Origin: Paenibacillus contaminans | Lineage (GTDB): Bacteria > Bacillota > Bacilli > Paenibacillales > NBRC-103111 | Assembly: GCF_003285015.1 (NCBI RefSeq) | Contig: NZ_QMFB01000016.1 | Span: 86,255-150,254, forward strand | Length of the DNA: 64,000 bases | Reading direction: 5' to 3' | Shown: positions 35,632 through 44,408 of the stretch, piece by piece | Layout of the letters: each line of letters opens with the position of its first letter | How positions within the stretch are numbered: position 1 is the first letter of the stretch | Position numbers and translations under genes: made by a program | The notes under the pieces: generated by a model | Database searches by the model: none | What the model saw: the letters and a program-made list of their open reading frames with translations, nothing else | What the model was told of the DNA's origin: nothing

Positions 35632-35645
35632 CATAACTGTTATAG
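35632..35645. promoter_or_regulatory. Palindromic motif upstream of ribH
   Basis: CATAACTGTTATAG, with the 11-bp palindrome ATAACTGTTAT at its centre. The same 14 bases, inverted, occur upstream of pdhA at 61796-61809. Confidence 0.45.
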
Positions 35646-35697
35646 GTTTGACAAGCGTCAATAGGCTTATTTGTGAAATCCGCGAACTCTAGTTCAA

Positions 35698-36936
35698 CTA
35701 TTTGTTTTCCGCGCCGGTTTCGCCGGCATCCGTAAATTTCAACATGTGACCCAGCTTTTCCTGCTTCGTATGCAAATAGTTGCTATTATTTTCATTTTCC
35801 TTCATTTGGATCGGCACCCGCTCGACGACTTCAAGACCGTAGCCTTCGAGTCCGCGGATCTTTTTGGGGTTATTCGTAAGCAGACGGATTTGACGCACGC
35901 CGAGATCCTTCAATATTTGCGCGCCGATGCCGTAATCCCTTAGATCGGGAGCGAAGCCCAGCTTCAAATTTGCGTCGACCGTATCGAGTCCCTGCTCTTG
36001 CAAACCGTAAGCTCGAAGCTTGTTAATGAGTCCGATGCCGCGGCCTTCCTGGCGCATATAAAGCAGCACGCCTTCGCCCGCTTCCTCGATCGTACGCAAG
36101 GCGGCTTCCAGCTGAGGACCGCAATCGCAGCGATGCGAGTGAAAAATATCGCCGGTCAAGCATTCGGAGTGCACACGCACCAGCGTCGGGCGGCTTGGAT
36201 CGATTTTGCCTTTGATCAGCGCGACATGTTCCTTGCGATCCACCTCGTTGGAGTATGCGATCATCGAGAACACGCCGAAATCCGTCGGCATTCTGACTTC
36301 GGCTTCCCGGGTGACCAGCTTTTCTTTCTCATTGCGGTAATGAATCAAATCGCGAATCGTAATGATTTTCAAGCCAAACTTCTCGGCTATTTCCATAAGC
36401 TCCGGTACGCGGGCCATCTCGCCGTCTTCCTTGATCACCTCGCAAATAACGGCGGCCGGATAAGAACCGCACATCTTCGCCAGATCGACGGCCGCTTCCG
36501 TATGGCCTGCACGGCGCAAGACGCCGCCCTTCTTGGCGATCAGCGGAAAAACGTGACCCGGTCTGCGGAAATCTTCCGCTTTCGTGTTCGGATCGATCAG
36601 AGCCTTGACGGTACGGGATCTTTCGGAAGCGGAAATGCCTGTCGACGTGTCCGTATGGTCAACGGATACGGTAAACGCCGTTCCGTGAAAATCGGTATTC
36701 CGCGCAACCATCGGAGGAAGCTCCAGCTGGGTGGCGCGTTCCTCCGAAATCGGAGCGCACACGAGCCCTCTGCCTTCTTTAATCATAAAGTTGATCATTT
36801 CCGGCGTCGCTTTCTCGGCCAGCGCAATAAAATCTCCTTCATTTTCGCGGTCTTCGTCATCTACGACGATTATCGCCTTGCCTTGTATCAGGTCGTAAAT
36901 CGCTTCTTCTATCGTGTGAAACCGGATGTTTGTCAA
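35698..36936 (-). CDS. ribBA: Bifunctional dihydroxybutanone phosphate synthase / GTP cyclohydrolase II
   Basis: 412 residues. The RibB half (about 1-200) has DDEDRENEGD and the RibA half the zinc motif CLTGDIFHSHRCDCG and QEGRGIGL. These start both branches of riboflavin synthesis. The start is a TTG at 36936 with AGAGGTG upstream; a GTG nine bases before is in frame but overlaps that site. It follows ribE by 30 bases. Confidence 0.95.
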   Translation of the reverse strand: MTNIRFHTIEEAIYDLIQGKAIIVVDDEDRENEGDFIALAEKATPEMINFMIKEGRGLVCAPISEERATQLELPPMVARNTDFHGTAFTVSVDHTDTSTGISASERSRTVKALIDPNTKAEDFRRPGHVFPLIAKKGGVLRRAGHTEAAVDLAKMCGSYPAAVICEVIKEDGEMARVPELMEIAEKFGLKIITIRDLIHYRNEKEKLVTREAEVRMPTDFGVFSMIAYSNEVDRKEHVALIKGKIDPSRPTLVRVHSECLTGDIFHSHRCDCGPQLEAALRTIEEAGEGVLLYMRQEGRGIGLINKLRAYGLQEQGLDTVDANLKLGFAPDLRDYGIGAQILKDLGVRQIRLLTNNPKKIRGLEGYGLEVVERVPIQMKENENNSNYLHTKQEKLGHMLKFTDAGETGAENK

Positions 36937-36966
36937 AACGATCACCTCTTATTCTTCATTTAGGTC

Positions 36967-37656
36967 TTACAAAAACCCGTTCTCGGCGAGAAATTCCGCG
37001 GTAAGCCTTGAAGACCCGGCATTCGTTCCTCCTCCGCGCGCCGCCTCGTCCGGCATCTCGCGGTCCCGATAAAAAAGCAATCTCTCGATATATTTGCCGA
37101 GCAGGTCGCTCTCGATGTTGACGGACGAGCCGGGCTGCTTGTGAAGCAAAATCGTCTGAGCGAGCGTGTGCGGGATGATCGATACCGAGAACGAGCTTTC
37201 ATCCACCCCGACTACGGTGAGGCTGACGCCGTCAATCGTAATCGAGCCGCGCGGTACGATATATTTCATCACTTCCCGGTTTGCGATCTCTACGGTGAAA
37301 TAAACCGCATTTTCCTCCGGCCTTCTGCTTGTAATCCGCCCGGTCGTATCGACATGTCCTTGTACGATATGGCCGCCGAACCGGCCCTGCGCAGACATGG
37401 CCCGTTCCAGATTGACGCGGTCGCCGGCATGTAATAGCGACAAATTCGTATGCCGAAACGTTTCCGGCGTTACGTCTACCGTAAAGCTGCCGCTATCGAA
37501 TGCGATTACGGTCAAGCAGACTCCGTTAATTGCGATGCTGTCGCCAAGCTGGACATCGTCCATAATGTGCTTTGCCGCAATCGACAAAACCATCGCTTGC
37601 CCCTGCTTGCCAATCCGCTGCATAATACCCACTTCTTCGATGAGTCCTGTAAACAT
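36967..37656 (-). CDS. ribE: Riboflavin synthase alpha chain
   Basis: 229 residues. Two homologous lumazine-binding halves (1-97 and 98-195) as in all RibE, with MFTGLIEEVG and NGVCLTV in the first and DGVSLTV in the second. Dismutates two lumazines to riboflavin. GGGGGGAGGAG precedes the ATG at 37656. The C-terminal 20 residues are an extension. Confidence 0.94.
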   Translation of the reverse strand: MFTGLIEEVGIMQRIGKQGQAMVLSIAAKHIMDDVQLGDSIAINGVCLTVIAFDSGSFTVDVTPETFRHTNLSLLHAGDRVNLERAMSAQGRFGGHIVQGHVDTTGRITSRRPEENAVYFTVEIANREVMKYIVPRGSITIDGVSLTVVGVDESSFSVSIIPHTLAQTILLHKQPGSSVNIESDLLGKYIERLLFYRDREMPDEAARGGGTNAGSSRLTAEFLAENGFL

Positions 37657-37676
37657 GAGCGCTCCTCCCCCCAGAT

Positions 37677-38786
37677 TTAGTAAGGTCCATAAACCGGGTA
37701 TCCGGTTATGCAAACATCGTCTCCGAACGATTCCACACGAATGCGTTCCAGCTTCAAGGCGTCGCTCATCCGTTCAAAGCCTTCAAATGCGAAGCTGCCC
37801 GGAGCCTCGCGGCCTCCGATAATTTTCGGAGCGAAGAAAAGACGGCAGACGTCGACTAGCCTGTTTTCCAGCATCGCTCCGTTCAATCGGCCGCCGCCTT
37901 CCAGCAGGATAGAACCGATCTCCCGCTCGCCGAGCAATTTCATCGCCATCCTCAAGTCAACGTGCGGACCTTGTCCCGTTGCGACCACTTCCACACCTTT
38001 GCCGGTCAGCCGTTCGGCTTTATCGCGAGGCGCTTCGTCAGTCGTCAGCACGATCGTCCGCGACTGTCCGTCGAATATTTTCGCATTTTCGGGTGATCGA
38101 AGCATGGAATCGACCACAATTCGAATCGGCTGCAGCGCCTCCACTTCCAGCCTTGTCGTAAGGCTCGGATCGTCGGCAAGCACGGTGCCGGAGCCGACCA
38201 TAATCGCTTGATGCCGATGGCGAAGCACGTGAACGAAAGCGCGGGATTTCTCGTTCGTTATCCACTTGCTGTCGCCTGTGCGGCTTGCGATTTTACCGTC
38301 CAACGTACAGGCTGTTTTCAAAGTTACGAACGGCAATCCGCTGACGATATATTTGTTGAACGGCTCGTTTAGTGCCGCAGCTTCTTCCTGCAACACCCCT
38401 GTTTCCACCTCGATGCCCCGGGAACGGAGCTTTTCGATGCCCTTGCCCGCCACTTGCGGATTCGGATCCAAACAAGCGACTACGACCTTGGCCACCTTCG
38501 ATTGTATAAGCAGATCCGCGCATGGCGGCGTTCGGCCGTAATAGCTGCAAGGCTCCAGTGTCACATAAACCGTGCTTCCTTCCGCTTCGCCGCCGGCCAT
38601 CCTTATCGCGTGAACCTCCGCATGCTCGGTGCCGCGTTTCAGATGCGTCCCTATGCCGACGATTCGTCCTTGCTTAACGACGACGCATCCGACTACCGGA
38701 TTGACGCCGGTTTGCCCGCGTGCCGCTTCGGCCATTTGCAAAGCCAATCGCATATAAAATGATGCATCCATCGTTTCCGTTTCCAT
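37677..38786 (-). CDS. ribD: Riboflavin biosynthesis deaminase/reductase
   Basis: 369 residues. Deaminase half with HAEVHA and PCSYYGRTPPC (zinc ligands) and reductase half from about 150 (FVTLKTACTLDGKIA, SGTVLADDPSLT, LLEGGGRL). It does steps two and three of riboflavin synthesis. The ATG at 38786 has GAGGAGAGTG close upstream; an ATG at 38771 is a possible later start. It is first in the rib operon, 385 bases after the FMN riboswitch. Confidence 0.94.
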   Translation of the reverse strand: METETMDASFYMRLALQMAEAARGQTGVNPVVGCVVVKQGRIVGIGTHLKRGTEHAEVHAIRMAGGEAEGSTVYVTLEPCSYYGRTPPCADLLIQSKVAKVVVACLDPNPQVAGKGIEKLRSRGIEVETGVLQEEAAALNEPFNKYIVSGLPFVTLKTACTLDGKIASRTGDSKWITNEKSRAFVHVLRHRHQAIMVGSGTVLADDPSLTTRLEVEALQPIRIVVDSMLRSPENAKIFDGQSRTIVLTTDEAPRDKAERLTGKGVEVVATGQGPHVDLRMAMKLLGEREIGSILLEGGGRLNGAMLENRLVDVCRLFFAPKIIGGREAPGSFAFEGFERMSDALKLERIRVESFGDDVCITGYPVYGPY

Positions 38787-38811
38787 CACTCTCCTCGCCT
38801 CTTCGGGAACG

Positions 38812-38841
38812 CCAAAAACACCCTCAACGAACGGTTGGGGC
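38812..38841 (-). terminator. Possible attenuator terminator just before ribD
   Basis: CCCCAAC and GTTGAGGG arms (38840-38821) with a 5-base loop, followed by TGTTTTTGG on the minus strand, 26 bases before the ribD ATG. Could be the expression platform of the FMN riboswitch. Confidence 0.5.
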
Positions 38842-39171
38842 GAAGAAAAGAGCACAAGCCGACCGTACCGAATGATTCGGCAAGGTCCCCGCAATATGGA
38901 TAATTCCGTTCCGCCGGCTTGGGACGCGCATGACGAAGTCCGCACCGATTTACATACTTTTCCAATGGCGAATGATACAAATCCCCCTTGTTCCAGTCGA
39001 GTCGGACTAGACGGATACAGCCAAATAAAAGGCAGACCGCCCGCCGTAATGCCAGCCGCTAACGGCTAACCCGAATAATCCGAAATCGCGTTAAGCGATA
39101 TTACGGAAATGGACGCAAGAAACCCATGTGAAAAAAAGTACATAAAAGCGCCGTTGAAACGAAAAAGTTAT
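38842..39171. other. Long rib leader between the FMN aptamer and ribD
   Basis: 330 bases without a supported gene. Small hairpins occur (for example ATCGC-TTAAC-GCGAT near 39090). The only clear terminator is directly before ribD. Confidence 0.45.
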
Positions 39172-39376
39172 GCTCCTTCTCCCATCCAGACTATACTGTC
39201 GGTCTCGGAGTTGCACCGAGTCCACCGGTTGAATGCACGCTCTCGCCGGGAATGGCGGCTGCCATCCTTATCACCGATCGGGCGCAATTCATTCAACGCG
39301 GGTCACGGACTGACCGGCAAACGTCTGTTCGCCGGATCACCGCCGGTCGGGAATTTCACCCGGCCCCGAAGGATCG
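39172..39376 (-). ncRNA. FMN riboswitch (RFN element)
   Basis: Minus-strand aptamer from ATCCTTCGGGGCCGGGTGAA (about 39374) through CCGACCGGCGGTGAT to the 3' end GACCGACAGTATAGTCTGGA and GGGAGAAGGAG (39172). All core FMN-binding segments match the class. Flavin mononucleotide binding would turn the rib operon off. A promoter may lie at about 39381-39411 (TTCTAC, 18 bases, CATAAT). Confidence 0.95.
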
Positions 39377-39504
39377 TATTATGTTATGGTTGCTTTCTTT
39401 TGTAGAACGCCTTACTTTGATTGAAATAGTACCACTGCATCGTAAAAAAAGCAACATTTTTCATTCCGATTTTTCATATTGTTTCAATCGGAATTATTTC
39501 GTGC

Positions 39505-39550
39505 AAACTAAAACCGACGTTCGGCCGCTTCCGGCGTACATGTCGGTTTC
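39505..39550 (-). terminator. Terminator of ppiB
   Basis: AAACCGAC/GTCGGTTT arms (39549-39511) with a long GC-rich inner loop, followed by a T-containing tract on the minus strand. Confidence 0.7.
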
Positions 39551-39574
39551 ACTTTCCCATTATGATGAAGAAGC

Positions 39575-40006
39575 CTATGCTTCTACAACTTTGACGGTTT
39601 CCATTTTGTCGCGGCCTTGGAACTTATCTACATGCTCCATGCCCGAAACCACTTTGCCGAATACCGTATGCTGGCCGTCAAGATGCGGCTGCGGCTGGTA
39701 AACGATATAAAATTGGCTGCCTCCCGTGTTGCGTCCGGCATGCGCCATTGCGAGCGCGCCGCGCTCATGTTTGTTCGGGTTGATCTCGCAGTTGATTTGG
39801 TAGCCCGGGCCGCCTGTTCCCGTGCCGTGCGGACAACCGCCTTGCGCTACGAAGCCTGGGATAACACGGTGAAACGTCAATCCGTTATAAAAGCCCTCGT
39901 TCGCCAATTTTTCAAAGTTTGCAACCGTGTTCGGAGCATCTTTCTCGAAGAGCTCGATTACGACTTCGTCGCCGTTTGCCATTTTGATTTGCGCTTGCTT
40001 TGCCAT
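39575..40006 (-). CDS. ppiB: Peptidyl-prolyl cis-trans isomerase B (cyclophilin)
   Basis: 143 residues, single cyclophilin domain with FHRVIPGFVAQGG, GGSQFYIV and HTVFGKV motifs. Cytosolic proline isomerase. The start MAKQAQIK at 40006 is favoured by length; AAGGAG lies about 12 bases upstream. It keeps its B. subtilis place between the rib operon and lysA. Confidence 0.94.
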   Translation of the reverse strand: MAKQAQIKMANGDEVVIELFEKDAPNTVANFEKLANEGFYNGLTFHRVIPGFVAQGGCPHGTGTGGPGYQINCEINPNKHERGALAMAHAGRNTGGSQFYIVYQPQPHLDGQHTVFGKVVSGMEHVDKFQGRDKMETVKVVEA

Positions 40007-40192
40007 TGATGAGGCACACTCCTTCATGCGAATAGTAGTAGCTCGTATACGTTAGGATCATACCGTAAAAATATTCCGGTTGCAACCGCAAACCCTATTT
40101 ATACGTCGTTTCGAAGCCCTTCCACGCTCAATAGGAATCTCCGGGATTGATTTGACCCGAAGTATTACACTTGTCCGGCTATAACAAGGCAC

Positions 40193-40226
40193 GCAAAAAG
40201 CACCGGAGCTTTCACCCCGGCGCCCA
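40193..40226 (-). terminator. Terminator of lysA
   Basis: GGCGCCGG and CCGGTGC arms with an AT loop followed by five T residues on the minus strand. Confidence 0.8.
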
Positions 40227-40245
40227 TTTTAACGCTGTCGCTTGA

Positions 40246-41577
40246 TTACTTGGAAACTACCGCTTTTTGCAGGCGCTCCGGAATCACGTCAAGTCCGACG
40301 ATTGTGTCCAGCGACTCGCGTTTGACTGCGATGTCCGCCTGACCGTCCTTCACGAACACGACTGCCGGCTTACGAATCCGGTTGTAGTTGCTTGACATGG
40401 CGTAGTTGTACGCTCCCGTGCACGCTACGGCCAAGATGTCGCCGCTTTCTACCTTCGGCAGGTTTACGTCCCAAATCAGCATATCGCCGCTCTCGCAGCA
40501 TTTGCCGGCGATCGAAACGACTTCCTCGTTCGCTTCATTGGCGCGGTTTGCAAGCATAGCTTCGTATTTCGACTCGTAAAGCGCAGGACGCGGGTTATCG
40601 GTCATGCCGCCGTCAACCGCAACGTATTTGCGGATGCCCGGAATATCCTTCGACGTTCCGACCGTGTACAGCGTCGTTCCGGCATCGCCGACGATACTGC
40701 GGCCCGGCTCGATCCAAATTTCCGGAATCGGATAATTGTGGCTCGAGAAGTGCGTTTGAATACCGTCCGTGATCGCCTTCACATATTCCGCTACAGGCAA
40801 TGGCGTATCGCCTTCCACGTAACGGATGCCGAAGCCGCCGCCGAGGTTGACGACTTTGAACGTAACGCCCAGCTCGTCGCGTACCTTCGTCGCGAAGCCG
40901 ATCGTTTTTTCCATCGCCATACGGAAGCCTTCCGTTTCGAAAATTTGCGAGCCGATATGCGAATGCACGCCCAAAATTTCGATATTGGACAGCTCCTTCG
41001 CTTCTTGGATTACGCGATAAGCCGCGCCGTTCCCGAGGTCGAAGCCGAATTTGGAGTCCTGTTGTCCGGTTGAAATGTATTCATGCGTATGCGCGGAAAC
41101 GCCTGGCGTAATGCGGAAAAGCACTTTTACTTTGGCATCCTTCTCAGCCGCAATGGCATTGAGCATATGGAGCTCGATAAAGTTGTCTACGACGAAACAG
41201 CCGATCTGAGCGTCGATCGCCATTTCGATTTCCTGCGGCGACTTGTTGTTGCCGTGGAAGTGAATGCGTCCAGCTGGAAAGCCTGCTTGCAGCGCCGTAT
41301 ACAGCTCGCCGTCCGATACGACGTCAAGCGACAATCCCTCTTCTTCCGCGATGCGGCACATGGCCATAACGCAGAACGCTTTGCTGGCGTATGCAACCTG
41401 AAATTTCAAGCCCGATGCTTGAAATGCTTCAACGAATTGGCGCGCTTTCTGACGAACGAGCGCTTCATCCACTACATAAAGCGGCGTGCCGAATTTGGCT
41501 GCGAGCTCCGTCGCGTCAACGCCGCCGATTTCCAAATTGCCTTGATCATTTATTCGACTTGTCCCATGTAAATACAT
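40246..41577 (-). CDS. lysA: Diaminopimelate decarboxylase
   Basis: 443 residues, PLP-dependent alanine-racemase-fold enzyme; last step of lysine synthesis. The PLP lysine is K66 in YASKAF; HSHIGSQ, GGGFGIRY, EPGRSIV and the CESGD region are all present. GAGAGGTG precedes the ATG by eight bases. It keeps its place next to ppiB and the spoVA region; the nan module now separates it from spoVAF. Confidence 0.95.
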   Translation of the reverse strand: MYLHGTSRINDQGNLEIGGVDATELAAKFGTPLYVVDEALVRQKARQFVEAFQASGLKFQVAYASKAFCVMAMCRIAEEEGLSLDVVSDGELYTALQAGFPAGRIHFHGNNKSPQEIEMAIDAQIGCFVVDNFIELHMLNAIAAEKDAKVKVLFRITPGVSAHTHEYISTGQQDSKFGFDLGNGAAYRVIQEAKELSNIEILGVHSHIGSQIFETEGFRMAMEKTIGFATKVRDELGVTFKVVNLGGGFGIRYVEGDTPLPVAEYVKAITDGIQTHFSSHNYPIPEIWIEPGRSIVGDAGTTLYTVGTSKDIPGIRKYVAVDGGMTDNPRPALYESKYEAMLANRANEANEEVVSIAGKCCESGDMLIWDVNLPKVESGDILAVACTGAYNYAMSSNYNRIRKPAVVFVKDGQADIAVKRESLDTIVGLDVIPERLQKAVVSK

Positions 41578-42401
41578 TGATCATACACCTCTCCCTGGCA
41601 TGTTCAATTTGTACGTTTTCGTCCGCAAATCCTGTCGTAACGACTATATTTAAGGTATCATATCGGTTTTCATAACTCAATAACGTCATACGCGGAATGC
41701 AAAAGTTCGGAAGAAAGTGCATCAAGCCTCCGCACGAGGCTAATCAGCAAATCGTCCCAGAATAGCAGTATAAGCAAAAAAGCATAAAATGTGCAATGGG
41801 ATCAGCTTCCATTTTTCATTTTTTGCCGCGAAACGTATGCACGTTTCAATTGTCACATTGATCAAGAAGTCATTCGAGCTGCATAGATTCGTACTGTATC
41901 AAATAAATTGAAGGTGAAATCCCATCTCCATCAATTGAGTGATCAGCAGTCCGATTCGGCCCATTGAAATGGAGACCGGCTTCCTTGACCAGCCAATACT
42001 CCGAAAATCCCTGCTTGCAGCTTAATTGACACACTAAAGCAGTAAATCCGATCTCTAAACGGTATTTATACCGATTGCCCTCCCCGCTCAATCGCTCGCA
42101 TGTGCTGTAGTCCGGTTTTGCCCTCTTGGAATAGAGTAAAGCTTCCATTCCTCACTTGTAGTACGGAAACGCCCACTTGCAGCAGCTTTTTGGCCTAATA
42201 CATCGATGAAATCGTTTTCCAAGCAGGCTACTTCGGACTACAACGTAAGAGCAGCCTCGATTTCTTGTTCCAAGTGGGATATATCGGATTGCAGCATAAA
42301 GTGGCGTCACTTAGCAGTTGCATGTTTAAAGGCTTCGCCGTCCATTAAGGCGCGTCAAGCGAGGTTTAGAGCCCCTCCCACGATGCGATTACCGGTAATT
42401 C
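41578..42401. other. 824-base intergenic region, partly decayed coding
   Basis: The first 250 bases are AT-rich and featureless apart from presumable lysA promoter sequence. From about 41870 to 42350 a minus-strand frame with protein-like blocks but several stops can be read (see the pseudogene entry). No RNA gene is recognised. Confidence 0.5.
41870..42346 (-). pseudogene. Possible decayed gene or dispersed repeat
   Basis: One minus-strand frame reads blocks such as LQSDISHLEQEIEAALTL, SEVACLENDFIDVLGQKAA and WKLYSIPRGQNRTTAHASD, broken by about five stop codons. The first blocks show heptad-like leucine spacing. A 92-codon open frame in another register (42148-41870) has no proper ribosome site. 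This looks like the remains of a coding or repeated element rather than a working gene. Not recognised as a known family. Confidence 0.35.
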
Positions 42402-42452
42402 GAAAAAGACGCATCCATTCCCACAAACAATGTGGTTTTGGAGGCGTCTTTG
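42402..42452 (-). terminator. Terminator of the nanE-ROK operon
   Basis: GGCGTCTTT/AAAGACGC outer arms with an inner CCACA/TGTGG pairing, then five T residues on the minus strand. Confidence 0.75.
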
Positions 42453-42521
42453 CAATCTTAGCGGGACTTAATTGCTTGTTTCAGTCCTATTTCGCGTTTC
42501 AAACCATTCGCGTAAAAAAGG

Positions 42522-43481
42522 TCAGTCTTCCCACATCTGCAATCCGGCGCCGAGCATTCCGCTCAAATTTCCTTGATACGCCGGAACGATCGTTGCACTT
42601 TCGAGCTGCGAGCTCATCGCTCTGCTTGCGACCTCCTCGCGAAGCTTCGCGAACAAAGGCTCGCCCGCTTCCGCGACGCCGCCGCCGATTACGACGACCT
42701 CGGGGTTGAATATATGAATGAGGCTGGCGATCGCCCCGCCCAGCGCGGCTACCGTCTCATTCATAATGGCGGTTGCTCCGGCGTCGCCAGCCAGCCACCG
42801 TTCGACGACGTCGCGAGCGCTGACGGCTTCGTCCGGTCTGCCTTCGGCGACTAACAGCTCCTGCATGCGTCTGCCGATCGACGTGCCGGATACGTATTGC
42901 TCCAAGCAGCCGCGATTGCCGCATATGCAGACGGGTCCGTTAAAATCGACCGTCATATGACCGATTTCTCCGGCGCCTCCCCACGCACCGTGTACGACTT
43001 TGCCGTCCGTCATGACGGCGCCGCCGACGCCTGTGCCGAGCGCAATGCAAATAACATGCTTCGCATTTTTGGCGGCGCCGATATATTTCTCGGTCAGCGC
43101 GAGTACGTTTACATCATTATCGACGTATACAGGAAGGCCGTACGCCTCTTCGAGCAATTTCTTAACCGGCGTGCCGGTGTAGCCGGGGATAAGCTCGGAA
43201 GCGAAACGGATGCTTCCGGAGGCGCAATCGACCTGTCCGGCCGTACCGACGCCGATACCGCGAAGCGTTCCGCCCGGCTGTAGGACCGCAAAGCGTTCCA
43301 TTACCTCATCGATTCCCGCCTTCACTTGGTCGACGACCGTGCGGCCCGGTAGCTGCGTGGCAACGCGCACGGACGCAAGTACATCCCCGTTCCGGTTCAT
43401 GATGCCGACGTTCGTCTTCGTGCCGCCGACATCGACGCCGATTGCCGCATCCGCCTGCGGATCGAACGGTAGCCGGCTCAT
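42522..43481 (-). CDS. nanK: ROK-family sugar kinase, probable N-acetylmannosamine kinase
   Basis: 319 residues. N-terminal ATP-binding GVDVGGTKTNVG, catalytic NDVN region, GEIGHMTV histidine and the zinc cluster CICGNRGC place it in the ROK kinases rather than repressors (no DNA-binding domain). The overlap with nanE (ATGA) suggests it phosphorylates N-acetylmannosamine, but glucose or N-acetylglucosamine are alternatives. Last gene of the operon. Confidence 0.82.
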   Translation of the reverse strand: MSRLPFDPQADAAIGVDVGGTKTNVGIMNRNGDVLASVRVATQLPGRTVVDQVKAGIDEVMERFAVLQPGGTLRGIGVGTAGQVDCASGSIRFASELIPGYTGTPVKKLLEEAYGLPVYVDNDVNVLALTEKYIGAAKNAKHVICIALGTGVGGAVMTDGKVVHGAWGGAGEIGHMTVDFNGPVCICGNRGCLEQYVSGTSIGRRMQELLVAEGRPDEAVSARDVVERWLAGDAGATAIMNETVAALGGAIASLIHIFNPEVVVIGGGVAEAGEPLFAKLREEVASRAMSSQLESATIVPAYQGNLSGMLGAGLQMWED

Positions 43482-44179
43482 TGCTTCTCCTCTTTCCCGG
43501 CCGCCGCCGCTACCGCCTTGGCGAAACGCTCAGCGATCAGCTGAGGCCTTGTAATGGCGCTACCTACAACTACGACGTCGGCCCCCGCTTCAAGCGCCTC
43601 TGCCGCCTGCTGCGGCGTCCATATGCGCCCTTCGGCGACTACGGGCACTTGCAAAGCCGCCTTCAGCTTGCGCACAAGCTCGAAGTCCGGCTCTTCCTGC
43701 TGCGGGCTATAAGGCGTGTAGCCGGACAACGTCGTACCGACATAGTCCGCTCCAAGCTTCTCCGCCGCTACGCCTTCCTCGAATGTTGACACATCCGCCA
43801 TAACCGCCGCCCCGAGCCGATGAGCACAATCGATCAGCTCACGCACCGTATCGAGCCTTCCTTCGCGGTCGGTCACATCCATCGCGACGATGCCCGCTCC
43901 CGCTTCAACGATTGCCGTTACCTCATCAACCGTCGGCGTGATGAATACGGCGGAGCCCGGCATATCGCGCTTGATCAAGCCGATAATGGGCAGGTCGACG
44001 GCTTCGCGGATTCGGCGAATATCGTTTACGCCATTCGTGCGAATTGCGACTGCGCCGACCGATTTTGCGGCGACCGCCATTTTGGCCATCGTATCGCCGC
44101 CGTGCAGCGGTTCGTGCTCCAGCGCCTGGCAGGAGACGATAAGTCCCTTCGGCTGTATCGTTACGTTTGCTTGTGTCAT
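43478..44179 (-). CDS. nanE: N-acylglucosamine-6-phosphate 2-epimerase
   Basis: 233 residues, TIM-barrel NanE: GLIVSCQALEHEPLHG, IIGLIKRDMPGS, DVTDREGR, ADVSTFEEG and VVAEGRIWTP are the family signatures. Converts N-acetylmannosamine-6-phosphate to N-acetylglucosamine-6-phosphate. AAAGGAG lies ten bases before the ATG. It heads the operon with tandem operator-like repeats upstream and the RpiR gene next to it. No sialate lyase or transporter is present nearby. Confidence 0.92.
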   Translation of the reverse strand: MTQANVTIQPKGLIVSCQALEHEPLHGGDTMAKMAVAAKSVGAVAIRTNGVNDIRRIREAVDLPIIGLIKRDMPGSAVFITPTVDEVTAIVEAGAGIVAMDVTDREGRLDTVRELIDCAHRLGAAVMADVSTFEEGVAAEKLGADYVGTTLSGYTPYSPQQEEPDFELVRKLKAALQVPVVAEGRIWTPQQAAEALEAGADVVVVGSAITRPQLIAERFAKAVAAAAGKEEKQ

Positions 44180-44241
44180 TACGAATACGCTCCTTTGACG
44201 CCTTTTTTTTCATTAAAGGCGTTTACTCGCCCTTCATGATC

Positions 44242-44294
44242 GCGGAGTTTTCCTCCAATTATATAATATAAGGCGGAGTTTTCCTCCAATTATA
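44242..44294. repeat. Two tandem 22-bp operator-like repeats before nanE
   Basis: GCGGAGTTTTCCTCCAATTATA occurs identically at 44242-44263 and 44273-44294, 31 bases apart centre to centre. Each contains a GGAG-N5-CTCC type dyad when read on the minus strand. They overlap and follow the promoter. Confidence 0.75.
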
Positions 44295-44317
44295 CATGCG
44301 GCCAAAGCGGTCTGTAA
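44289..44317 (-). promoter_or_regulatory. Promoter of the nanE operon
   Basis: TTACAG (44317-44312), 17-base spacer, TATAAT (44294-44289) on the minus strand, with operator repeats covering the start site. Confidence 0.6.
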
Positions 44318-44408
44318 AGACCATAATGGCGGAAGCCGACGATTCCATCACTATCAGCACCGGTCCCTGCAGGCAACCGTCAATATTCCCTTATCGCCCT
44401 CTATAGCG

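Noticed and set aside
36960..37202. Minus-strand frame of 80 codons inside ribE
   Set aside because: Alternative frame within a clear riboflavin synthase gene.
42206..42709. Plus-strand open frame of 167 codons across the decayed region and the ROK gene
   Set aside because: Mostly antisense to the kinase and the terminator, without a ribosome site.
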